In this document: piece after piece, positions 34,405-46,203 of the stretch
Position numbering within the stretch: position 1 is the stretch's first letter
Layout of the letters: every line of letters starts with the position of its first letter
Source of the DNA: Hymenopus coronatus
Taxonomy: Eukaryota; Arthropoda; Insecta; Mantodea; Hymenopodidae
Reading direction: 5' to 3'
Length of the DNA: 64,000 bases
Assembly: GCA_030762935.1 (NCBI GenBank)
Contig: CM060887.1
Coordinates: forward strand, 11,028,501 to 11,092,500
Translations under genes and position numbers: made by a program
Notes under the pieces: model-generated
The model's input: only the letters and a program-made list of their open reading frames with translations
Told to the model about the DNA's origin: nothing
The model's database searches: none

Positions 34405-35685
34405 CGAGGATTGATGGAAAAGTAATGCCTGCACCTTCGCAACTCTTCAACAGATGGCAGCATTGGTATGCGGCAGGTACTGGCTTGTTCCGTAGCCTGT
34501 TCTCTACAGCTCCAGTTGGCGGGAAGCCTTAGCATTGAACGGTTGTGTTGTCACAGTGTAAAGTATGGAACCCTGCGCAGACGGTCGGTCAATGCGATTT
34601 AAGCAACGTGCAGTCATTGAATTCTTGACAGCAGAAGGTGTCACCCCAAAGTAGATTCATCTGAGAATGAAACCAGTTTATGTTGATGTGATTACTGTGC
34701 GTCGTTGGGCGAGTAAGTTTAGAGATGTTGAGGTGGGAACATCTTACTTGCGTGACAAACAAAGAGTTGGGCGTCCTGTGACAGCAACCACCGAGTTTCA
34801 CAAGCAAAATGTTGACAGATTGATTCAGACAGAGTGATTCTCGTATCACTCAGAGAGAAATTGCAACCACAACCGGTATTTCACAAGAACGTGTGGGTCA
34901 CATTATTGCTTTGCTTAGCTATCGGAAGATCTGTGTACGATGGGACCCCGGATGCTGACTCCTGAAATGAAAGCGCACAGACTTGAAATTTGCCAGGAAC
35001 CCCTCTCACGTTACGAGAATGAAGGTGACGCTTTTCTCCATTCAACTGTGACAGGAGACGAAACGTGGGTACACCATTGACCCGGAGACGTAACGTCAGT
35101 CTATGGAATATCGACAAAAAGAAATTCAAGACGCAGATCTCAGCTGGAAAAATCATGGTCATACAGTGTTCTGGGACGCAGATGGTGTTATCCATGTTGA
35201 TTTCCTTGATCGTGGAACAATAAACTCATAGCGTAACATCACAACGCTGCGAACTCTGAAACGACGGCTAACAAAGGGTCCGAAAGGAAAAGGGAAATGC
35301 TTTCCTGAAGCATGACAATGCCAAACCACACACTTCACGTGCCACCACAGCAGAACTTCACAGCCAATCTCACCACCGTACGGCATCCTCCATACAGTCC
35401 AGATTTAGCACCGCCTGACTTCCATCAGTCCCCGATGATGAAAAACCATCTGCGAGGACATCATTATGCTTCTGATGAAGACGTTGAGAGAACTGTGAGA
35501 CTGTGGTTGCGGGAACAGAGTCTCGACTTCTTCCGTTACGGCTTCAGAAAACTTGTTCATCGTTGGCAGAAATGTGATTAGGTGGAAAAGTGAATATTGG
35601 CAATTAAAGATCATTCTATGGATTATTTCTGTTTTGATTTATTAAAATATTCCTCAAGGAACAATTACTTTTCATTGAACCCTCG
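34405..35685 (+). mobile_element. Mariner transposon, copy 1 (1281 bp)
   Basis: Flanked by TA (34403-34404 and 35686-35687). Imperfect terminal inverted repeats: CGAGGATTGATGGAAAAGTA at the start, and an end whose reverse complement is CGAGGGTTCAATGAAAAGTA. Length is normal for mariner. It inserted next to a degenerate H right tip before the triplication. Confidence 0.95.
34565..35581 (+). pseudogene. Mariner transposase pseudogene, copy 1
   Basis: ATG at 34565. Stops at 34652 (codon 30) and 34835 (codon 91), then several frameshifts. Recognisable parts in order: N-terminal helix-turn-helix (MRFKQRAVIEFLTAEGV), SYLRDKQRVGRPVTATT linker, TGDETWVHH with the first catalytic Asp (35051-35077), HDNAKPHTSRATT (second Asp), YSPDLAPPDFH (third Asp), and a C-terminus ending LVHRWQKCD. 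HDNAKPH and YSPDLAP are in different frames. Not functional. Confidence 0.9.
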
Positions 35686-35687
35686 TA

Positions 35688-36861
35688 GAATGTACATAAT
35701 GGATATTGTAATCCAACCAAAATTTTGATGTTGACATTTCACCGGAAATATATGCTTTAAGGTACCCTGAGTCTGAAAAAAAAAACGTTTACAAAAAACC
35801 TTGTAAGTGTGTGTGTGCGTGCACCACGTCATAAAAACAAAAAATCTGTTGTGTACCATTCACATGACTTTCTCCATATACCTGCAACAAATAATTTTTA
35901 AAAAGCTTATAATTCTATTTACTTTATGCTAATCACATAAAAAAATTAGCAGAAAAAGTCTTATTTCTCGCATCCTTGTAAGTAGAAGCGAAATAAGGGA
36001 CAACCGTAGGTTAAAGTGATAGTCAAAAGCTGGTTGCTATGTCAATGAAGTTCCTTTGTTTATATGGATAGGAGTTGACAAATTCCAGTATGAGAAAAGT
36101 ATACGTTTTTCATAGCAGAAACCAAAAATAAGGAATGTCACAAAAACGACGAACTCCACGAAAAAAATGTATATAACATAAAGTGTGTGTTTTAATGTGC
36201 TCTACATTTTTTGTGTAGTAAGTTTTAGTCCATCTCTTACGGCTTAGCAGTTATTCAAAATTTAGTAAAATTATTCATCCAGAATAAATTACTCTTCAGA
36301 GGCTATTCCCAGAAAATTAAGATATACATTTCATTTGTCAGGTAAATATGTTTAATATCCGAAATTTTAATCAAAAACTTTAGAACGTAAAAATCGTTAA
36401 ACCACACAATTTATGTTATATGCATTTTTTTTTTCCTAGAAATGATTGTTTTTAGATATTCATTTTATTGGCTTCAGCTTTAAAAAAACCTGATGTGTTC
36501 CATTCACATGACTTTCTCTACATTTCAGCAACAATTTATTGTTAAAATCTTAATGCTTCTATTTACTTTATGCTAATCGAGAAATAATTAGCAGAAATAG
36601 TCTTATTACTTGCTTCCTTGTAAGTAAAGCGAAACAAGGGAGTAACATAGGTTAAAGTGGTAGAAAATGCTGGCTGCTATGTGACTGAAGCTTCTTTGTT
36701 TATATGGCCACGAGTCAACAAATTCCTGTATGAGAAAAGTATAAGTGTTTTAAAACTGAAACCAAAAACAATGAATATCTCAAAAACGATCAACTACACG
36801 AAAAAAAATTATAGAATATAAATTTTGTGTTTTAATGTGCTCTAAATTTTTTATGGTAAGT
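35688..36861. repeat. H mosaic in unit 1
   Basis: Minus-strand H right part (35688-35845); + subfamily D copy from TCTGTTGTGTACC (35849) to about 36390; minus fragment (36390-36483); + copy from CTGATGTGTTCC (36487) cut at 36861 by the duplication junction. Confidence 0.85.
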
Positions 36862-36894
36862 TAACGCGGGTGCGATTACTTCACGGGTTATTTA

Positions 36895-38175
36895 CGAGGA
36901 TTGATGGAAAAGTAATGCCTGCACCTTCGCAACTCTTCAACAGATGGCAGCATTGGTATGCGGCAGGTACTGGCTTGTTCCGTAGCCTGTTCTCTACAGC
37001 TCCAGTTGGCGGGAAGCCTTAGCATTGAACGGTTGTGTTGTCACAGTGTAAAGTATGGAACCCTGCGCAGACGGTCGGTCAATGCGATTTAAGCAACGTG
37101 CAGTCATTGAATTCTTGACAGCAGAAGGTGTCACCCCAAAGTAGATTCATCAGAGAATGAAACCAGTTTATGTTGATGTGATTACTGTGCGTCGTTGGGC
37201 GAGTAAGTTTAGAGATGTTGAGGTGGGAACATCTTACTTGCGTGACAAACAAAGAGTTGGGCGTCCTGTGACAGCAACCACCGAGTTTCACAAGCAAAAT
37301 GTTGACAGATTGATTCAGACAGAGTGATTCTCGTATCACTCAGAGAGAAATTGCAACCACAACCGGTATTTCACAAGAACGTGTGGGTCACATTATTGCT
37401 TTGCTTAGCTATCGGAAGATCTGTGTACGATGGGACCCCGGATGCTGACTCCTGAAATGAAAGCGCACAGACTTGAAATTTGCCAGGAACCCCTCTCACG
37501 TTACGAGAATGAAGGTGACGCTTTTCTCCATTCAACTGTGACAGGAGACGAAACGTGGGTACACCATTGACCCGGAGACGTAACGTCAGTCTATGGAATA
37601 TCGACAAAAAGAAATTCAAGACGCAGATCTCAGCTGGAAAAATCATGGTCATACAGTGTTCTGGGACGCAGATGGTGTTATCCATGTTGATTTCCTTGAT
37701 CGTGGAACAATAAACTCATAGCGTAACATCACAACGCTGCGAACTCTGAAACGACGGCTAACAAAGGGTCCGAAAGGAAAAGGGAAATGCTTTCCTGAAG
37801 CATGACAATGCCAAACCACACACTTCACGTGCCACCACAGCAGAACTTCACAGCCAATCTCACCACCGTACGGCATCCTCCATACAGTCCAGATTTAGCA
37901 CCGCCTGACTTCCATCAGTCCCCGATGATGAAAAACCATCTGCGAGGACATCATTATGCTTCTGATGAAGACGTTGAGAGAACTGTGAGACTGTGGTTGC
38001 GGGAACAGAGTCTCGACTTCTTCCGTTACGGCTTCAGAAAACTTGTTCATCGTTGGCAGAAATGTGATTAGGTGGAAAAGTGAATATTGGCAATTAAAGA
38101 TCATTCTATGGATTATTTCTGTTTTGATTTATTAAAATATTCCTCAAGGAACAATTACTTTTCATTGAACCCTCG
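36895..38175 (+). mobile_element. Mariner transposon, copy 2
   Basis: Same 1281 bp element carried in the second tandem unit, with identical ends and flanking TA. Confidence 0.95.
37055..38071 (+). pseudogene. Mariner transposase pseudogene, copy 2
   Basis: Carries the same stops and frameshifts as copy 1. Differs by the codon at 37151-37153 (CAG instead of CTG, Gln for Leu). Confidence 0.9.
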
Positions 38176-38177
38176 TA

Positions 38178-39350
38178 GAATGTACATAATGGATATTGTA
38201 ATCCAACCAAAATTTTGATGTTGACATTTCACCGGAAATATATGCTTTAAGGTACCCTGAGTCTGAAAAAAAAAACGTTTACAAAAAACCTTGTAAGTGT
38301 GTGTGTGCGTGCACCACGTCATAAAAACAAAAAATCTGTTGTGTACCATTCACATGACTTTCTCCATATACCTGCAACAAATAATTTTTAAAAAGCTTAT
38401 AATTCTATTTACTTTATGCTAATCACATAAAAAAATTAGCAGAAAAAGTCTTATTTCTCGCATCCTTGTAAGTAGAAGCGAAATAAGGGACAACCGTAGG
38501 TTAAAGTGATAGTCAAAAGCTGGTTGCTATGTCAATGAAGTTCCTTTGTTTATATGGATAGGAGTTGACAAATTCCAGTATGAGAAAAGTATACGTTTTT
38601 CATAGCAGAAACCAAAAATAAGGAATGTCACAAAAACGACGAACTCCACGAAAAAAATGTATATAACATAAAGTGTGTGTTTTAATGTGCTCTACATTTT
38701 TTGTGTAGTAAGTTTTAGTCCATCTCTTACGGCTTAGCAGTTATTCAAAATTTAGTAAAATTATTCATCCAGAATAAATTACTCTTCAGAGGCTATTCCC
38801 AGAAAATTAAGATATACATTTCATTTGTCAGGTAAATATGTTTAATATCCGAAATTTTAATCAAAAACTTTAGAACGTAAAAATCGTTAAACCACACAAT
38901 TTATGTTATATGCATTTTTTTTTCCTAGAAATGATTGTTTTTAGATATTCATTTTATTGGCTTCAGCTTTAAAAAAACCTGATGTGTTCCATTCACATGA
39001 CTTTCTCTACATTTCAGCAACAATTTATTGTTAAAATCTTAATGCTTCTATTTACTTTATGCTAATCGAGAAATAATTAGCAGAAATAGTCTTATTACTT
39101 GCTTCCTTGTAAGTAAAGCGAAACAAGGGAGTAACATAGGTTAAAGTGGTAGAAAATGCTGGCTGCTATGTGACTGAAGCTTCTTTGTTTATATGGCCAC
39201 GAGTCAACAAATTCCTGTATGAGAAAAGTATAAGTGTTTTAAAACTGAAACCAAAAACAATGAATATCTCAAAAACGATCAACTACACGAAAAAAAATTA
39301 TAGAATATAAATTTTGTGTTTTAATGTGCTCTAAATTTTTTATGGTAAGT
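38178..39350. repeat. H mosaic in unit 2
   Basis: Same arrangement as in unit 1, with one T fewer in the T-run near 38915-38923. Confidence 0.85.
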
Positions 39351-39383
39351 TAACGCGGGTGCGATTACTTCACGGGTTATTTA

Positions 39384-40646
39384 CGAGGATTGATGGAAAA
39401 GTAATGCCTGCACCTTCGCAACTCTTCAACAGATGGCAGCATTGGTATGCGGCAGGTACTGGCTTGTTCCGTAGCCTGTTCTCTACAGCTCCAGTTGGCG
39501 GGAAGCCTTAGCATTGAACGGTTGTGTTGTCACAGTGTAAAGTATGGAACCCTGCGCAGACGGTCGGTCAATGCGATTTAAGCAACGTGCAGTCATTGAA
39601 TTCTTGACAGCAGAAGGTGTCACCCCAAAGTAGATTCATCAGAGAATGAAACCAGTTTATGTTGATGTGATTACTGTGCGTCGTTGGGCGAGTAAGTTTA
39701 GAGATGTTGAGGTGGGAACATCTTACTTGCGTGACAAACAAAGAGTTGGGCGTCCTGTGACAGCAACCACCGAGTTTCACAAGCAAAATGTTGACAGATT
39801 GATTCAGACAGAGTGATTCTCGTATCACTCAGAGAGAAATTGCAACCACAACCGGTATTTCACAAGAACGTGTGGGTCACATTATTGCTTTGCTTAGCTA
39901 TCGGAAGATCTGTGTACGATGGGACCCCGGATGCTGACTCCTGAAATGAAAGCGCACAGACTTGAAATTTGCCAGGAACCCCTCTCACGTTACGAGAATG
40001 AAGGTGACGCTTTTCTCCATTCAACTGTGACAGGAGACGAAACGTGGGTACACCATTGACCCGGAGACGTAACGTCAGTCTATGGAATATCGACAAAAAG
40101 AAATTCAAGACGCAGATCTCAGCTGGAAAAATCATGGTCATACAGTGTTCTGGGACGCAGATGGTGTTATCCATGTTGATTTCCTTGATCGTGGAACAAT
40201 AAACTCATAGCGTAACATCACAACGCTGCGAACTCTGAAACGACGGCTAACAAAGGGTCCGAAAGGAAAAGGGAAATGCTTTCCTGAAGCATGACAATGC
40301 CAAACCACACACTTCACGTGCCACCACAGCAGAACTTCACAGCCAATCTCACCACCGTACGGCATCCTCCATACAGTCCAGATTTAGCACCGCCTGACTT
40401 CCATCAGTCCCCGATGATGAAAAACCATCTGCGAGGACATCATTATGCTTCTGATGAAGACGTTGAGAGAACTGTGAGACTGTGGTTGCGGGAACAGAGT
40501 CTCGACTTCTTCCGTTACGGCTTCAGAAAACTTGTTCATCGTTGGCAGAAATGTGATTAGGTGGAAAAGTGAATATTGGCAATTAAAGATCATTCTATGG
40601 ATTATTTCTGTTTTGATTTATTAAAATATTCCTCAAGGAACAATTA
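39384..40646 (+). mobile_element. Mariner transposon, copy 3, 3' end deleted
   Basis: Identical to copy 2 up to AAGGAACAATTA, then joined to ATTCATCCAGAATAAATT. The 3' terminal inverted repeat and TA are lost in the 606 bp deletion. Confidence 0.95.
39544..40560 (+). pseudogene. Mariner transposase pseudogene, copy 3
   Basis: Same disabled reading frame as copies 1 and 2; shares the A variant (39641) with copy 2. Confidence 0.9.
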
Positions 40647-41534
40647 TTCATCCAGAATAAATTACTCTTCAGAGGCTATTCCCAGAAAATTAAGATATAC
40701 ATTTCATTTGTCAGGTAAATATGTTTAATATCCGAAATTTTAATCAAAAACTTTAGAACGTAAAAATCGTTAAACCACACAATTTATGTTATATGCATTT
40801 TTTTTTTCCTAGAAATGATTGTTTTTAGATATTCATTTTATTGGCTTCAGCTTTAAAAAAACCTGATGTGTTCCATTCACATGACTTTCTCTACATTTCA
40901 GCAACAATTTATTGTTAAAATCTTAATGCTTCTATTTACTTTATGCTAATCGAGAAATAATTAGCAGAAATAGTCTTATTACTTGCTTCCTTGTAAGTAA
41001 AGCGAAACAAGGGAGTAACATAGGTTAAAGTGGTAGAAAATGCTGGCTGCTATGTGACTGAAGCTTCTTTGTTTATATGGCCACGAGTCAACAAATTCCT
41101 GTATGAGAAAAGTATAAGTGTTTTAAAACTGAAACCAAAAACAATGAATATCTCAAAAACGATCAACTACACGAAAAAAAATTATAGAATATAAATTTTG
41201 TGTTTTAATGTGCTCTAAATTTTTTATGGTAAGTTTTTGTCTATCTCTTACGGTTTGGCAGTTATGCAAAATTCCGTAAAATTCATCCAGAACAAAGTAG
41301 TCTTCAGAGGCTATTCCCAGAAAATTCAAGATATACATTTTATTTGGCTCGTAAATATCTTAAATATAAGTGATTTTAATTAAAATCGTTATAGCCATTT
41401 TTGAGAAAATCAAAATTTTCGAAAAAAGTTCCATATAAAGGGTAGTTGGGGGTGGGCAGATATTCTTGTACATTTTTGTGTCGCATCCTTGCAAGATACC
41501 AAACTGAAATACCAAGTTTGGTATTTAACGGTCC

Positions 41535-41571
<37 letters not shown>

Positions 41572-42449
41572 CACACACACACACATACACACGGACATTT
41601 TTCCAGAAATGTTTTTTTTTTTTATTCAGGGGGACCCAATACCGATATTTCACCGGAAATACATGTTTTGAGACCCTTTGAATCCAACAAAAGCATTTTT
41701 GAAGCATGTGCATGTGTGTGCCTGTCTGTCTGTGTGTCTGTGGAGAGCATAGCTCAAAAACGAAAAGACCGTTAAAGTACCAAACTTGGTATTTAAGTGT
41801 GGTATCTTCCTAGGATACGACACGAAGATTTTCAAGAAAATCCTCCCACCCCCAACCACCCTTTAGATGGAAACATTTTGGAAAATTTTGAATTTCTCGA
41901 AAATGGTTCTAACGATTTTGATTAAAATATGATATACTAAAGACATTTACATGGCAAATAAAATGTATATCTTGAATTTTCTGTGAATAGCCTCTGAACA
42001 CCTCTTTATTCTCGATGGATTTTGCTGAATTTTGCGAAACTGGTAAATCGTAAAGGGTAAACAAAACTTTACTATGCCAAAAATGTAGAGCACTTTAAAA
42101 CACGCAATTTATGTTATATACATTTTTTTTCGAGCTGTTGATCGTTTTTCAGATATTCCTTGTTTCTTGTTTCAGCTTTAAAAAACATACTTTTCTCATA
42201 CAGGAATTTGTCAACGCCTGCCCATACAAATAAAAGAATTCAGTCACATAGTAACCAGCTTTTGACTATCACTTTAACCTATAGTACTCCCTCACTTCAC
42301 TTCTACTTACAAGGAAGCAAGTCATAAGACTATTTCTGCTTATTTTTTTCTCGATTAGCACGAAGTAAATATAAGCATGGACTTTTTAATAACAATTTGT
42401 TGCAGATATGTACAGAAAGTGATGTGAATGGAACACATCAGATTTTTTT
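40647..42449. repeat. H sequence after the array: + part then minus copy
   Basis: 40647-41234 is the shortened unit 3 H mosaic. 41235-41640 is the native + continuation with (AGAC)n. 41641-42449 is a minus-strand copy lacking its right tip, ending GGAACACATCAGATTTT. Confidence 0.85.
41531..41585. repeat. (AGAC)n-(AC)n microsatellite in H repeat
   Basis: About nine CAGA units followed by (AC)n, at the usual microsatellite position of H. Confidence 0.95.
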
Positions 42450-43069
42450 TGTTTTGAGTATGGTACAATACATCGTGAACCTTAGAAGAGCGGTAGTGAC
42501 GGCAGAATAGCATTCAACTCCACGTTCACCGTTATGCCCTCAGGGAGAATTTTATTAAGCATAACGAATTACTGTTATTCAGGGTAATCCCCAATCGGCT
42601 TAGGAAACGCTTCCGCACGGCATGAGCCCCGGGCAGCAGCAGAACGGTTCCTGTGTTTGAAATTAAACAAACCTTTTAATATTACGTTTATGTTTATATG
42701 GCCGCACAGTGTATCTTCACGCTCGATTAGATTTTGTTTTCAAATATGCCACGATGAAAGCTTTGTGTGCGCAAATTTTCACTCAGGAAATGTACATATG
42801 CTCTGATATTTTTAAAACATCGCCAGCTTTTCCTAAGCTAAATGGATTTTAAATCCTGATAGAAAATGAAAACGACAGATAACGTCCATTTCTCGGAGAG
42901 CTATTGGGATTTCGGAATTAACTTACTTCTATTTTTCCAGTCCATTGATATTCTCTTGTTTTTTTTTTTTTTTTTTTTTTTACTTGCACTGTACGATATA
43001 AAATCTATAATTTTTCACCATTCCCTTAAAACTTTGACGTCATAATGTTGTTATCTACAAAAGCGTTCA
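42450..43069. other. no recognised gene
   Basis: About 620 bp of non-H sequence; T-run at 42961-42980. Confidence 0.4.
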
Positions 43070-43072
43070 GCA

Positions 43073-43365
43073 AGGTGGCACAGCGGTAACGATACGACTC
43101 GATTTCGGGAGATCGTGGTTTCAATTCCCGTGGCCGGCCTTCCTTGTCGAATGTTGGAAAGATTCAGAAATTTTCAGCTGCCGTGTTCCTTGCGCTGATG
43201 ACCCCTCGCGTACTTCTGACGCTACTCGGATTGGGTTGGACTCGGCGGGGAAGTGGTTCCCGAAACACATGGATAGTTGGGTATGTCTGGAGGTGACGCT
43301 TCGTCCATGTTGTGCGACGCCTTAATGTCCTCCGGCTACAAACTTCGAGAGCTTAGTAGGCAGGA
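43073..43365 (+). mobile_element. SINE, family S4
   Basis: tRNA-like head with A-box-like GTGGCACAGCGG and B-box GGTTTCAATTCCC. The body has TTCAGCTGCCGTGTTCCTTG and GATTGGGTTGGACTCG. The downstream limit is approximate. Confidence 0.75.
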
Positions 43366-43446
43366 GCTACCCACCAAAACTGAAATTGAGTTTTATTTAT
43401 GGACACTCTTTTAACTACTGTGGTTCTCAGTCATACTCATTATTAG

Positions 43447-43645
43447 ACGAGTCCAACCCAATCCGAACAGCTCAGCGGCGCAGCTGTACCCAGAATACTT
43501 CTAGTAAAGTCAGAAGTACCACGGTCCACAGAAACCGCACCAAGCAGCTGAAGATGTCCGAACCCCCTCCTACGGGAAAACAAGGAAGGCTGGCAAGGGG
43601 AATTGAAACCACGACCTCCCGTAATCGAGTCGCATCCCTATCGCT
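43447..43645 (-). mobile_element. SINE, family S4, inverted copy
   Basis: Minus-strand counterpart of the S4 copy at 43073: ATGCGACTCGATTACGGGAG, GTCGTGGTTTCAATTCCCC, CCTTCCTTGTTTTCCCGTAG, ending at ATTGGGTTGGACTCGTC. The 5' edge is near 43645. Confidence 0.8.
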
Positions 43646-43679
43646 TAATTTTGCACAAAGGCCCCTTTATCAGGCGTGA

Positions 43680-43853
43680 GGTTCTTTTACGTACCATATA
43701 CTTACGATACGGGACCAACGGCTTTACTTCCCTTCCGAAGGAAACCATGCTAAAATTTTTACGCGCAAAAAAGCCATCATCCTCCCCGGGTTTGAACCCG
43801 CAACCTTAGGTGTATGAGGCTAGCATGGTAACCACTACACTACGGAGGGCGAC
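43680..43853 (-). mobile_element. SINE, family S3, second copy
   Basis: tRNA-like head (43853 to 43781): GCCCTCCGTAGTGTAGTGG and GGTTCAAACCC, followed by GATGATGGCTTTTTT and CCTTCGGAAGGGAAGTAAAG as in the copy at 24239. Confidence 0.8.
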
Positions 43854-43952
43854 TACAGCGTTCGAAGGTATTTTGTACAATCTTGTTAACTGGCAAATGT
43901 TAAGCAACAGTCGAAGACGTATTACTCAAATAGATATAAACAATTTATTCCA

Positions 43953-43994
<42 letters not shown>

Positions 43995-44996
43995 ATCATC
44001 ATTGTCACGATTTAGTTGTTGGGCTCTGCCATCTCGATAGCAAGCAGTGTAACATGTTCTATCAACATTTCGTGAGCCCTAGGGGGGCGAATCTAAGCGT
44101 TATGTTACGAGTAGCAGCTATTATGAGGTAATTGATAACTGGTATTTGCAAGTAGGAGAAATATCAAGTGACAGTACTGTGATAGTTAATAAACAAAAAC
44201 ACATACCTTTAGGCGGCTTTCTACTTCAAACAAAGTCATTGCTTTCGTTAAAAATGCTAGGTACTTACTCTGTCATTTTGGTACTCAACTCTTTAAATGT
44301 ATGTATGTGCGAGAGTGACAGAGAGAGAGAGAACAAACATTTAAATGTACATCCCCTCAAAGAATGCCCTCCAGTTCATTCCTATCGCACTTACTGGCAT
44401 GTCACGAAACGTTAAAAACTAAACACTCCACAAGATAGCTACCAGAAAGACTATTAATAAATTGTTATGTACTGGTTCAATTGCAGTGCTGAATGTGTTT
44501 GCATAACAAGCTGACTCAGGTTGTGTGAATATTTTGTTAAAGATGATCCAAACACAATGCACAGCGAAATCTAATGTTACTATTTCTTTATTTTACCAGA
44601 TGTAACCAACGTTAAAAACGCTCGTACAAATTGAACTAACAGAGCTAGAAACATGCAGTTTTTACCAGCTTAAGCAGAAATGAATAATTCCAATTTAAAT
44701 ATCTAGCTTTTCTGAAGCTAATAAACATTTCCGAGTAATTGTAATTGTTTTAATTTCCTGACTCAAAAGAGTAATGTGAACGAATTTAACTACGCAAAAC
44801 AACAGAACTGAATGGCTAAGAGCGTTTATGGAAGGAAATAAGTCAAGGTTATCATGAACAAAATCGCCTGATAAACATAATTATTCGAGCTGTTTATTGT
44901 TTTAAAGTCCTATCGAAGTTCAATTATTTCTCGCGATAGCATGGAAAGAGAACGGAATTTAAGACAGCATAAACACAATCTATATATAAAAAAAAA
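43854..44996. other. no gene; (ATT)n microsatellite
   Basis: About 1.1 kb of non-H sequence with an (ATT)n run at 43953-43990 passing into (ATC)n, and a short (GA)n at 44319-44331. An 89-codon + frame (44146-44415) is unrecognised. Confidence 0.45.
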
Positions 44997-45153
44997 TCTG
45001 ATGTCTTTCATTCACATGACTTTCTCGACATCTCTGTAACAAATTATTGTTAAAAAGCTTATACTTCTATCTACTTCATGATAATAGAGATGAACATTAG
45101 CAGAAATTGTCCTTATTGCTTGGTTTCTTGTAAGTAGAAGGGAAACAGTATAA
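44997..45153 (+). repeat. H repeat, left part
   Basis: TCTGATGTCTTTCATTCACATG to AGTAGAAGGGAAACAGTATAA, cut by insertion of a mariner at TA. Confidence 0.8.
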
Positions 45154-45155
45154 TA

Positions 45156-45880
45156 CGAGGTACGTCCAGAAAGTAAGTTCCGTTTCAATTTATCTCCGCT
45201 GCAGCGCTGCGATCGCAGTTCCGCACATGCGCGGTAGACGCTCTGTATCAAGGAGAAGAAACGTGCGCCATTTTGAGATCGCTGTCAGCCACATACGCTT
45301 TGTTGTGCTTGTTTACAATGTCGGTGTTGATTGAAAATCCCGCCGCTTGTGAAATCAGATCTGTGATTCGTTTTCTGAATGCTAGGAAAGTGAAACCAAT
45401 TGAAACTTATGGACAAATTTGCGAAGTTTACGGACAAAATGCGATGAGTGATTCAATGGTGAGAAGATGGGTCCGACTGTTCAATGAAGCACGTAGTGAA
45501 GTGCACGATGAAGAACGAAGTGGGCGTCCATCTTTGGTTACAGAAGAACTGGTTCACGCGATTGATGACAAGATCCAGGAAAACCGCAAGTTTACAATTA
45601 GTGCTCTCGCTATGGAATTTCCCCAAAGCTCACGATCACTAATTCATGAAATTGTTACCGAAAAATTGAAAGAAAATGTTTCCAAGACACGGCGGCAAAC
45701 TTCTATGAAGAAGGTATACAAAACCTTGTGCCACGCTATGACAAATGCCTGCAAAATTTCGGCAGTTATGTGGAAAAGTAGTTTAAGAGTTGTAGAGTTT
45801 TGTGCAATAAATAATTATTCTGTATCTGTACACAATTTAATTTTATTAACAAACGGAACTTACTTTCTGGACGTATCTCG
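45156..45880 (+). mobile_element. Internally deleted mariner (725 bp)
   Basis: TA on both sides (45154-45155, 45881-45882). The terminal inverted repeats match over about 30 bp with one mismatch (CGAGGTACGTCCAGAAAG versus CGAGATACGTCCAGAAAG). About 0.55 kb of a normal 1.28 kb mariner is missing from the middle. Confidence 0.9.
45318..45785 (+). pseudogene. Mariner transposase lacking its catalytic domain
   Basis: From ATG 45318 one frame is open through the DNA-binding part: SVIRFLNARKVKPIETYGQ, SDSMVRRWVRLFNEA, DEERSGRPSLVTEELV and RKFTISALAMEF...SLIHEIVTEKLK. At about 45670-45705 it is joined to the C-terminal end (FYEEGIQNLVPRYDKCL, then YVEK stop) in a shifted frame, so all three catalytic aspartates are lost. 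The open frame reads on to 45908 past the element end. If expressed, it could only bind terminal repeats. Confidence 0.85.
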
Positions 45881-45882
45881 TA

Positions 45883-46190
45883 TGTTTCATTTACATGATG
45901 TCCTCTAGCTGTTCGGCAAACAAACCTTTTATTCAAAACATTAATCTCTTATCTACACCACGCAAATCAACATAAACATAAGCAGAATTAGCCATATTAC
46001 TAGCTTCCTTCAGTATAAGGGAAATAAGAGAATTCATAGGCTAAAGCAATAGTTTTGTGCTTTAAAAGCCAGTCTATATATGAAACCGTTGAAATTCCAT
46101 TCTCTTTGTTTGCCAGAAATAAACACACGAGAAGCTAGAAGAAAGGTGAAACCAATAATCCAGAAAATCTCGAAAACGGTTAGCTATATA
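45883..46190 (+). repeat. H repeat, subfamily C, left half
   Basis: TGTTTCATTTACATGATGTC then CTCTAGCTGTTCGGCAAAC and TTTATTCAAAACATTAAT. Ends in a short (TA)n at 46184-46194. Confidence 0.75.
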
Positions 46191-46203
46191 TATATAAAAA
46201 AAA

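Larger units (their letters stand above)
34372..41234 (+). repeat. Tandem triplication, 2.49 kb unit
   Basis: Units 34372-36861 (2490 bp), 36862-39350 (2489 bp) and 39351-41234 (1884 bp, with a 606 bp deletion). Each unit is a mariner plus H fragments. Junctions read GGTAAGT|TAACGCGGG at 36861/36862 and 39350/39351, while past the third unit GGTAAGT continues normally into TTTTGTC. The units are almost identical. I found one base change (34662 T; 37152 and 39641 A) and one T-run length change (10, 9, 10) besides the deletion. Confidence 0.95.

Noticed and set aside
34405..35685. Active mariner
   Set aside because: Two in-frame stops and several frameshifts are shared by all three copies.
34372..41234. 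CRISPR array or tandem gene family
   Set aside because: Units are 2.49 kb with transposon content only. No short spaced repeats and no intact gene.
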